A stretch of DNA of 64,000 bases from Dryococelus australis. Lineage: Eukaryota; Arthropoda; Insecta; Phasmatodea; Phasmatidae. This document shows positions 54,625-64,000 of this stretch, piece after piece; position 1 is the stretch's first letter; each line of letters begins with the position of its first letter. The DNA lies in the NCBI GenBank assembly GCA_029891345.1, contig CM057002.1:18738295-18802294 (forward strand), written 5' to 3'. Below the pieces are notes generated by a model, which was given only the letters and a program-made list of their open reading frames with translations, had not been told where the DNA came from and did no database searches. The position numbers were made by a program, and so were the translations under genes.

Positions 54625-57290
54625 ATGGCTACCACTAGAGTAGAACACACACTAAACCTATTAAACTGGAATGCCTGCGGGATAAGATCGCAAATATATG
54701 AACTAAAACAACAATTGATAATATATGGAATTGATGTAGTATTTATTACAGAAACTAGACTGGATAGTCAAGTTAAACTTAAATTTGCGGGATATAATGT
54801 ATATAGATCAGACAGGAACCTGAAAGGTGGCAGAACAGCTATAATAATTAAAAATAATATCCATCAACACCCAGTAAACATTACAGACTTACAGCAGATT
54901 GAAGCAACAGCTATAAAAATTAAAAACAACCATACTCACATCCAAATGGCCACAGTATATTGTCCCCCGAAATCAAAAATAATGATGAAGACTTATATAA
55001 AATTATGGGCGAAACATGACACTTCTTAATCGCAGGAGATCTTAACAGTAAAAATAAAGAATGGGACTGTTTAAATAATAATACAAACATCAGAAAATTA
55101 AGCAGACATGCAAATAATAATAATAATGTAATCTTTCCACTACCTAAACCGACACACATACCGAATAATGGCCACAGACCGGATAAATTATACATAGTAT
55201 TAACTAATATTCCCAACTCAAACATAGAATCAGAAGTACCAGACGAATTAGATTCAGACAACCTCCCAGTCTTTGTAAAATTAACCCTAAACACAAACAG
55301 ATCAAATAATAAACACACTATAAAACGTCCAATAACAGACTGGGGAGGTTTTCAGAAAGACCTAATAGATAAAATGGAAACCCCGCCTGAAATTAATAAT
55401 GAATTGGAACTAAATATGCAAGTAAAACTATTCACTGATACGATAGCAGAAACATTAAAACAAAATACTAAATATTTGGAAAAACGTCAGTACACAAGAC
55501 TACATTACCCAGAATGAGACTTCTTGATAGCCCTTAAAAGACAGGCGCGAAATAACTGGCAAAGAAATAGAAATCCCGCAAGTAAAACCGAGTACAATAG
55601 GCTTAAAACACAAGTTAAAAGTAAGCTCGAAGAATTAAAAATTAAAGACTGGAGCGAGGCCACCAAAAACGCAGCTAAATATCCTACAGAAATGTGGCGA
55701 TTAACTAAAGCACTAACAGGGAAACGTAAAAAATTAAACACACCAGCAATAGAAACTCCCCAAGGATTTGTTTATAATGAAAGAGATAAAGCCAACATAA
55801 TTGCAGAAAGCCTAGAGAATCAATTTTCCCCCAATAAAGATACACGAGATAAGCAATTCACAGAATCAGTAAATAATGACATAAATGACTACTTGAAAAT
55901 AAAAGAAACATCTGAATACAAGCCTATCACTTTAAAGGAACTTTTAAAAATAATAAAAACCCGCCCCAATAATAAATCCGGAGGACCAGACAGAATAAAA
56001 TACGAAGCATTAAAGAAATTACCTGTAAATGCCCTAGAATTCTTATTAAAAATATATAATTCAATGTTTAAACTATGTCGATTCCCACAGGCCTGGAAGA
56101 AAGTTAAAGTAATTACAATACCAAAACCTGGAAGGGATCCCAGTAAACCAGTAAACACACGGCATATAAGCTTACTAAATAGCATGAGCAAAATTTTTGA
56201 TTAAGCCCTTTTATACAGATTACAGTTTCATGCAGACGTAAACAAAATAATCCCAGATAATCAGTACGGATTTAGAGCTCACCACGGCACCATCCACCCA
56301 CTAATTAAAACAGTAGAAGATATAACAGATGGATTTAATAATAAAGAACAAAGATACACAATAATAACATTATTAGATGTAGAAAAAGCTTTTGACAAAG
56401 TCTGGCTACGAGGATTAATATATAAATTGATAAACTATAATTTCCCAGCCACATATGTAAATTTACTAGCACACTACTTAAATAACAGGCGATTTTACGT
56501 AACACTAGACGGAGCAGACTCTAATACTAAATTTGCAACAGCAAGAGTTCCACAGGGATCAGCACTCTCCCCTTTCCTATACAGTATTTACACGGCTGAC
56601 ATTCAAATATTCAAATGTATGCAGATGACACTGCAATAATAAAACAACATTATAGTGTAAAATATGTCTTAGCAGCCCTACCAAGACAACTTACAATGCT
56701 GGAAAAATGGTACACCAAATGGAGGATTAAAATAAACCCTGGAAAATCCGAGAATATAATAATCATTAAAATGTTACCAAGATCACATAAAGAACTAATA
56801 CTGTTTAATCAAAATATCCCGTTCGTTAAAACTGCAAAATATTTAGACATAACATTGGACCATAGATTAATTTGGCAGCCACACATAAATAACGCAAGAA
56901 ATGCAGCACTAGGCAAACTTAAACTGCTATACCCCATTTTAAATGCAGATAACTTCCCACTAAGCAAAAAAACTTTTAATATATAAACAAATAATACTCC
57001 CAGCTATGCTATATGGTTGTGAGGTATGGGGACATGCCGCAAAATTCAGATTAAAAGATTTACAAACTGTACAAAATAAATATTTGAGAGTAATAACTAA
57101 CCAAGACAGATTCACACCCAATTAAACTATCCATGAGTTGCTCTCCGCAGAATACATTAAAGAAATAATTGTAGACAAAAATAAAAATCTGTATAATAAT
57201 TTAGAAGGGCATGACAATAAAATTATTAAAAACTTGGGTAACTGTGATCCCGCAAGCATAAGAAAATTCAAAAAACCTAAACTTATCTGA
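54625..57290 (+). pseudogene. Jockey-type LINE ORF2 (endonuclease + reverse transcriptase)
   Basis: From ATG 54625 the APE-type endonuclease shows LNLLNWNACGIRSQIYEL, VVFITETRLDS, MATVYCPP and, after a frameshift, AGDLNSKNKEWD. The RT domain in 55524-56986 shows NKSGGPDRIKYEALKKL, then LDVEKAFDKVW, ARVPQGSALSPFLYSIY and YADDTAI. The thumb region has KTAKYLDITLDHRLIW, and a C-terminal LYGCEVWGHAAKF lies near 57010. Stops at about 55514, 56204 and 57123, and frameshifts near 55020, 56620 and 56980, inactivate it. The damage is light enough that the element inserted fairly recently. Confidence 0.92.
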
Positions 57291-58890
57291 ACACTGCGAA
57301 AGCAGGAATGGGCCTGCCCGCTGGTTGGCCAGTAAAGCCGGCCAATCACAGCGCACGGCCCCGCGAGGCTATAAATATGACCGCGCTACCAAAAAATCCG
57401 GCAGTCGGAGAACAGTGAGCCACAAGGCGACAGCTGCAAAGCGCAAAACTTAGCACACACGGCCGAGTATCTCTTCCCAGATCTGCTCATGCAATGAAAG
57501 GTAAACAAGTGTGGGTAGTTCTTGCTAGAACTACCACACAGCCCGGGAAAGACGGCCCAGCGCCTGCGTCTGGGCCGTCGACTCCCCCCACCCCCCAAAA
57601 AAAAAATCGGGAAGTATGCGTCGGCAGAGCGAGCATGCCGACCGCACCACCCAAGCTGTGTACGATATATCCACTACACTCACCGAAGCACACCGCGCCA
57701 TAACTTCTTACAAACACAAACACAACAAAAAGGAAGTAGAGGTGCGCTGTTTCAGGGGTCAACTGCGTGGATTCTCGGGCAAGGAGACCTTCCCCACCTC
57801 CACGCAAGAATCAGGCCTAGTGGCACTCGTACTGGCCCAGGGAACAGTGTTCATATGGGGTAACTCCGCAATATCACTACCACCACTGTATATATCACTT
57901 AGCTAGATTTCAACACTGGACATACCAGGATAGGTAATCAATAACTAAAATTATAGAAAATCATAAAAAATTATATGTGTACATATGTATAAAATAAAAA
58001 AAATGACAAAACCATATTTATACAACAAAAAAATAAAAATATAAGAAAAATTCACAAAAAAAATTTTAAATGTAAAAATAAATCAAAACACTATAAAATA
58101 CTTATATTATCATGTACGCACTTGACTTGATAGTCTGTTTCAGGTCGGGGAGAAGCTGACTGCCAAGAAAGCACAAGGAGGTAGCCCTGCTTTACCAGAA
58201 ATCCGACTGGAACTATGTACCAAGGGTCCCCCCTAGAATATACACTAATAATGACCACCTTTCTTTCAGGTTTGCACCCTCAGTGCTCAATAAATTAAAG
58301 GGGGGAAAAAGGAGGATAAAAAGTAAAAAATTCAAACTTTACTCCCCCCTTTTTTCTTTCTTAATTATAGGAAAAAAAAATATTATTTATTCTCAGGTAG
58401 CAGAATGAAAAAAATATGGCACACACTTGACATTACAATTAGCTTTTATAGCATACACACTTTGAGTCATATTTCATACTGGAAAAAAAAAACTTAATTT
58501 CAAAATAAATTTAGTGCTATCAGCACCAAAACAGAAGTGTGTCATAAGTATAAGTAAAATAAATGTTAATAAGTATATGATATCTTTGAATAAGAGCCAT
58601 CAGCGCAAACACATTTGACTATGAATTATTTAATTCTCTCCTACACTACAGATTGAAACGATGAAATGTACCCTGTGGGCTGCCCCCGGGAGACTAGGGA
58701 TGCACCTATACAAAAATGCGAGTTTAGTTAGCACACTTGCAAACAATAGACTAACATATTAGACAGACGTCACGACACTAACATTCACTCCAGCCGTGAG
58801 GCTGGAGGGGAGCCTCACTCCCCCACCGAATACAACCACATGTAACTTAATTTAAAAATAGGCAACAACTTAAATAGCCTTAACACGGGT
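57291..58890 (+). other. Unassigned unit with CCAAT/TATA-like promoter and a 96-codon frame
   Basis: CCAATCACAGCGC near 57343 and GGCTATAAATATGACC near 57368 look like a core promoter. Downstream a plus frame at 57616-57906 reads TTLTEAHRAITSYKHKHNKK and VALVLAQGTVFIWGNSAI. At 58140-58310 another frame reads KEVALLYQKSDWNYVPRVPP. Hairpins occur at 57509-57538 and about 57556-57580. No family is recognised; it may be the 3' part of the LINE or another retroelement. Confidence 0.35.
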
Positions 58891-58904
58891 CCCGTGCCCA
58901 AGAA

Positions 58905-59190
58905 ACCACAGCTACAAGGCGCCCCACCGCCTTGCCCAGTGATTAGAGTACGTGTCGGGGTGCATTTTGTCTTTACAAACCCCCTGTGAGTTATGGGAGT
59001 CTAGGCTCCCGGTCTCACGACACACAGGCCATTCGGTGGCGTATGAGGGTTCGGCGGCGTCGGCGGCACTCTGGGCAGTCGACTGCGAGAGCTCCAAGGG
59101 TGAGGACGTGCCAGAGATTCTGCTACCCCCTACCTCCAGCCAAAAAGAAAGAAAGAAGTACAACAAAAAAAATAACCCTTTCAATAAATT
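58905..59190 (+). mobile_element. tRNA-derived SINE candidate
   Basis: TTGCCCAGTGATTAGAGTAC resembles an A box. GAGTTATGGGAGTC is a poor B box 80 nt further on, and the body has GTCTCACGACACACAGGCC. The end is an AAAGAAAGAAAG-rich tail followed by an A run at about 59165. No TSD was confirmed. Confidence 0.45.
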
Positions 59191-60585
59191 TAAGATCAGA
59201 TTAAGAATATTTTGATGGTATTAAGATATGATTAAGGATTAACCCTTTCATACAATTTAATTAACCCTCTCATATCAAATTGATAATCTGATTAATCACA
59301 AGTGAAATATAACCCGCCCGCCCCTACTACTGTTGTATCACAATTTCTCACGAAGCAATTTTACGTGCTCAACAGAGCTAATAAAATATTTTTAACCAAG
59401 ATTTAAAAGTTTTAATTTTAAAAAATTGGAAACAATAAGTTAAGGGTTACATTAATGATTATTTCAAAGAGAGGTTTCTCTGCATAATCTGCTCCGAAAA
59501 AGCAAAAGCATAAAAAGGGGGGGGGGGGGGGGAATCCGTGGTAGCCAAAATTCTTTTGGCCTCCCTAAATACAGTAATACGTCATATTTAAACCACTCGA
59601 ATATTGACTTCCGTGTGCCGAATCGCAGGAAACGTCTATTTTACACATTTCTCACATAACAGCCAATACATTCCAAACTCCTCTTATCTGCTTCCCATGT
59701 ATCGGCTGTAAATATATTACATACAGAGACCATACCATAATTACCAGAACACCCTGCAATGCTTATATACAGACAAGGTAATATGCGAAGTAATGTTTTT
59801 TTCTCAAATACAGTACTTTATGATAATAGTTGTTTTTTTTATTACCAAAGAATATTGTTTGCAAACATGCTACCGTACGGAGAAAAATGTATGTATCAAA
59901 AGTGGGATATTAAAAACAAATATAAAAAAGTACACAAAGAAAATATATATTTGTTGTACCATTGCGGGTTTGTTGGGACAATAAGACCAGTGACTGAATC
60001 ATGTAATAGTTCCATTAAAAATGGGACATATCTCGTCACCGTGCTTTGCACCACCCTAAAATGCATATATCCGCTCGTATTGAAAACATCTTTCAATGAA
60101 TAGTTGATACAGAGGATGGTAACTGTATCCCAGAGTTATGACTGTGGCAGGGTGAAAACAAAGTTGGTTTATGCAATGCATTTATGGTGAAGTTATGCAT
60201 GATGATTATGGTTTATGTTATACATTTAGCCCATATGAACATGTAAGCATTAGTGATCAACAGTCTTCTTGCAGTTTGTGTGCCTTGGCACTGAAGGTTT
60301 GCTGATGGGCCAACTGGTTCCAGGCACGTGAATCGCCACGCCGGAAGATGTACAGGCGGCACGAGTGCGATGACAATGAGAGAAGTAATGCTATCATGTC
60401 TGGTCGGCATGATTGTGTAATGGGCATAGCTGTTCAGCATCAAGAATTACAAAGATTGATTGGGTGGTATTCAATTGCTCCACTGCCTTCAGATCGCTCC
60501 ATAGATGGACTACATAAGGGTGCAAGGGAGCTGTAATCCCTTGGCACTTTGGACGCCCGGTGCTCAGGCAGCAGGTATATAGTGC
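59191..60585. other. Region without recognised genes; poly-G tract
   Basis: A G run lies at 59517-59532. The 114-codon plus frame at 59759-60103 shows no family motif. Confidence 0.5.
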
Positions 60586-60835
60586 GCGCGCACGTGTGTG
60601 TGTACATGCGCGTGCATGTGTGTTTTTGTGTGTGGTTTTTGTGTGAGTGTTTTTGTGTGTCATAGTGTGTGTTATTGTGTGTGTATATCTGTGTGTGTGT
60701 TTTTGTGTGTTTGTTTTTTGTGTGTGTTTTTGGTGTGTGTCTTTTCGTATGTGTGTTTTTGTGTGTGTGTTTGCGTGTGCTTGTTTGTGTTTTTGTGTGT
60801 TTGTTTGTGTGTGTTTGTGTATGTATTTGTTTAAG
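60586..60835. repeat. GT-rich microsatellite
   Basis: Long degenerate run of TGTGTG and TTTTGTGTG units. The Cys/Val-rich ORFs here are products of the repeat. Confidence 0.97.
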
Positions 60836-62104
60836 CTTAGTGCAGTTATTTTATTTCAATTTCCTCACATTATACAATACTGTTGTCTTACTGCTTGAAA
60901 TAAAAATTTTGTATTTATTTTCTGTTCATTTTAATTTATTGATGTAAAAAAACATTTCTTGTAGTATACAAAGAAACTTTGTGCAAGTACATATATGATT
61001 ACATTCAACATAACAGTCATTCTATGTACAAATATTGACGCACAACTTTAACACATTCACAAACATATCATTACAGAGTAATCTGGATTCACCCCAAAAA
61101 GAAGTTCCAGATAATGTCTACCAGTTCTACCATAACTAATTTTATAATACTAGACATAGGAAACAGTGCCACATTGCATCACAGACAGTTTTTATGTATA
61201 CATATTGTTTCCTGATAAAGGAGCCACATACATTAACTGGCAGCATATGTATGTATTTTTATACTTATACAAAACTTTGACATTAATATGTTAGTTTTTT
61301 TATTTCTTAGAGACTTTGTGGCACCTACATAGTTTTAAAAATAATCCATTTTATGGACAGGAAAGGTACCAGCTTCAAAATGGTAGCCTGAATGTGATAC
61401 CTATTAACAGAAGATCCTTTTTGAGGATTTGAAGCGTTGTGCTGTTTCACTTACGCACTGTGCCGTAATACTTTTCCAGTCAAGTCAACATGCATTATCC
61501 CATTTCCGCTAACAATTACTACGACTACTTGGGCATATGCACCTATAAAACTTGACAGTGAAATTTCCTTGGTTTCTCTGTGCTACATTAGCATATTACT
61601 TCAGATGCAGATAACTGAATAAAGAAAAGAAAACTTTCACATTATCACCATGAATAACGTATAAAAATTGCCACATTGTGAGACACGGACTCAGAATAAC
61701 AGCCAATTATCTCTTAGTTGTAGTTAACTTTCTTGTGTGTGTTTAATGCAAGAAAGTTTAATGCAGTCTACGATTCACTTAAAATAACAGCTAAATATGG
61801 ATGTGTTTCAGCATTACTACTGCCATAAGGAATGGTCGAAACTGAGGGATTGATCTATGATTACTCCTTGTTCTAAAGAATTAACGACAGCCATGGAATG
61901 TTGGCTAATTGATTTAATCTCTGTTTCCTGAATGAGCTATTGTGTTAGTTTTTCGTTTGAATTTCAGTTATCTGCACAGTCTACGAATATTTACCAATGT
62001 CTGCAGTTCTCGACTACGAGCCGAGAGAATGGCTGACTTGAAGGTTCACGACACGTGGGAAAGCGAAACTTGCTAGCTGAAGAGTTAAAGGGAGGGGGTG
62101 TAGG
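60836..62104. other. Non-coding region downstream of the host-like exon
   Basis: AT-rich, no coding motifs. If the exon at 62.1 kb is real, part of this may be its 3' UTR on the minus strand. Confidence 0.4.
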
Positions 62105-62744
62105 TCAGGACTGCCACAGCTTCGAGACAGTCAGAGGCACCGGCTTGGTGGCAGTCATGAAGATAGGGCCCGGGCGGACCCTCCTCCGGTACACGACCCG
62201 ACCAGTCGGCCTCCCCTCCAGGTCACTCTCCCTCCAGCTCCACACCCTCACCGGCACCTTCTGTGTCTTTTCAGCCATCGCAGGGACCATCTGTGCCAGC
62301 CGGGGGTGGAGCCTCACCATCTGGGTTTGTGCCGTTGTCGTCGGCGCCGGGATCTCCCTGTTCGAGCTGTTGGAGGCTTCCATCTTCTCGTCCACCACGT
62401 CAAACATCAGCCTGTCTTCCTCCTTGTGTTGTACCACTTGCTGGTAGGGTGCACTGCGGTTGGCTGGAGGATACACTTCCAGCTGCTTGCCGTAGCTGTA
62501 GCGATATGTGTCCAGCCCGATGTAGTTCTCTCGATCGTCGAACTGCGGGTAGATCCTGCGTGGGTAGTCGACGGTTGCATTGGGTGGCCCCTCCGCGTGG
62601 AGGTAGGCGACCGGCCAATGGCGTGGTGGGCCGGAGTCCCCATGATGGTGGAGGCCCGGGCCATCATGTTGATGCTCACGGTAGGGGAAGTACTGGTCGC
62701 TGCATGGTCGCCACTGGTCGCGGTTTGCACTGCCTACATAGCAC
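62105..62744 (-). CDS. Probable 3'-terminal exon of a host gene, unknown product
   Basis: On the minus strand a splice acceptor (GCTTGTTTGTTTGCAG) ends at 62745. A continuous frame of about 212 codons follows: CYVGSANRDQWRPCSD, then His/Pro-rich HQHDGPGLHHHGDSGPPRH, then IYPQFDDRENYIGLDTYRYS, DRLMFDVVDEKMEASN, an Arg-rich RPTGRVVYRRRVRPG, and SKLWQS with TGA at 62107-62105. GC content is well above its flanks and codon use is unlike the viral genes. There is no ATG at the start, which fits an internal or terminal exon. No domain is recognised. The opposite strand is also open for long stretches, so the strand choice rests on the acceptor and composition. Confidence 0.5.
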
Positions 62745-62759
62745 CTGCAAACAAACAAG

Positions 62760-64000
62760 CATCATCTCATCACATAACCTCCTTTGCACATACCACATTT
62801 CTAACTGCCAACATTTATCACATTAGTTATATGTAGCCAATATATATCTTCACACAGTTAATGTAAAATGCTCAAAACATAGTAACTAAAGGCTGTCAAA
62901 CTTTCTTCATTGCTACCACTGTCCAGTCTAGCCTGAATTAATGTAAACATTTGCAGTTTGCAGTTGATGCACATGATTAGCTGGAAGTGGAGTGGCATAC
63001 GATGTACACAGATACGCTTATACACAGTTAATTGAACATCTTGTTTGCGCGTTAGAGGTAAAGGAATACAACATGTGGTTTGGGGCGTTTACCAGTACAC
63101 ACATCACATATCATAATGTTTTAAAATTACATGTGCTGAGTTATTAGCATCATAAACCAAACTTTAAACACAAAAATTCCTACTCGTACAACAAATACTT
63201 TTGGAGGAAGAAGCAAGTGTTTACATAACTAGAAAATATTGATTATATGTATCCATGTCTGGATAATCAGTAGTGGTAAACCCCTAAAATTAGTTATACA
63301 CCTTGAAACGTGGCAAAGGTTAGTTAATAGTCCCTCTGCAGTTACTGTCCGGTTCATTTCAGTCTGTAGAGCACGATATAAGGTGCTATGTTGTAAAAAT
63401 AAAAAAAAATGAATTTACGTTTTGGAACAGTTACTTAGTTTTATTTATAAGTTCCACTATCCAATCACAGGTTAACAACACGAACACGGACAGTATCGAT
63501 GAGACAGTTTCGAAACAGCGCCGCAGTTGTAATTAGTTAATTACTAAGTCATTCGCACTTGCACCGTGAGAAGATCGCGAGGTACTTCCTTCTCACATCA
63601 CGGTTGGTAATCATCTGTTTCAAGAACAAATGCCCTAGCTACTCCGCTAGGCACGTGTCGCTATCCCCTCTCTTAGCTAAACGATCTAAAAATAGAAATT
63701 CCCTGGGCTCGCCTCCTCCTATTGGCTAAACGAACTACGTCGCAGCGAACTAGCAGAAGGTTAAGAACAAATTTTGCTTACGAAATGGAAACTAAAAAAG
63801 TTGACAAAAACTCTTATCTCAAAACTGACGCAACCTCACTGCGACTCTCGAAACTCCAGAAGGCCAATACACTACTAATAACCACTGATTTCAGCCACGA
63901 ATTACAACTGATAAACTGTCCCCGCTTCACGTGGTACCAAAGTAAAATTTAGAATATTACACTCACTAACAAAAGAAACACGGAATTTAACCGAAATCCG
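62760..64000. other. Region without supported genes
   Basis: If the exon at 62.1-62.7 kb is real, this is its upstream intron. A 76-codon plus frame at 63722-63952 and a tRNA-like stretch on the minus strand near 63560-63660 are too weak to call. Confidence 0.4.

Noticed and set aside
60598..60947. Cys/Val-rich ORFs
   Set aside because: Translations of a GT microsatellite.
62263..62836. Plus-strand ORFs of 187 and 176 codons opposite the exon call
   Set aside because: They run past the splice acceptor and end in low-complexity or AT-rich sequence; the minus frame has better composition and boundary. Not fully excluded.

Overview
This is a stretch of arthropod-like (probably insect or close relative) nuclear DNA, AT-rich and dominated by decayed mobile and viral elements. 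Evidence for a metazoan/arthropod host: a Jockey-clade LINE, a Copia LTR element, tRNA-derived SINEs with target-site duplications, MITEs with TIRs, many microsatellites, and several copies of a Maverick/Polinton- or adintovirus-like DNA element. I cannot name the species. No rRNA gene, CRISPR array, bacterial operon or canonical functional tRNA gene was seen. Only one plausible host exon was found, at 62.1-62.7 kb on the minus strand.

Layout. About 0-5.4 kb (copy A): a broken type-B DNA polymerase (+), then on the minus strand a small TATA-headed ORF, an unknown conserved gene here called the 'WLT/CPSL gene', and the C-terminal part of a double-jelly-roll capsid protein. 6.3-9.4 kb: unassigned ORFs, including a 48-aa protein whose relative lies at 16.8 kb. 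9.9-17.0 kb (copy B): integrase(-), zinc-ribbon/helical gene(-), packaging ATPase(-), C2H2 finger(-), then divergently PLA2-basic-adenain-like protease(+), minor virion protein(+), capsid protein(+), WLT/CPSL gene(+, interrupted by a TA-flanked MITE) and a 45-aa protein(+). 17.1-20.9 kb: 5'-truncated Copia element (-) with one LTR. 22-24.6 kb: SINE with a 12-bp TSD, a ~290-bp diverged tandem array, and a 68-bp array whose unit carries a pol III B-box-like sequence. 25.6-33.7 kb: MITEs, short tandem repeats, a hAT-like element, and a SINE with a 7-bp TSD. 34-36.7 kb: non-LTR retrotransposon remnant (-), with a SINE fragment that carries a nested MITE. 39.6-49.1 kb (copy C): the same viral module in inverted orientation, ending with a nearly complete integrase and, 54 nt after its stop, a perfect 31-bp hairpin. 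52.9-57.3 kb: Jockey-type LINE (+). 57.3-64 kb: a TATA-bearing unassigned unit, a SINE-like repeat, a GT microsatellite and the host-like exon.

How the pieces fit. Copies B and C share one architecture. A short divergent promoter region separates a leftward packaging/integration arm (ATPase, helical gene, integrase) from a rightward virion arm (PLA2/protease, minor protein, capsid, WLT/CPSL gene). Copy A supplies the far end, with the polymerase convergent on the virion arm. All three are frameshifted and stop-containing, so they are read as dead integrated genomes. Their shared features (core promoter spacing, the unknown gene, small proteins) still describe the living ancestor.
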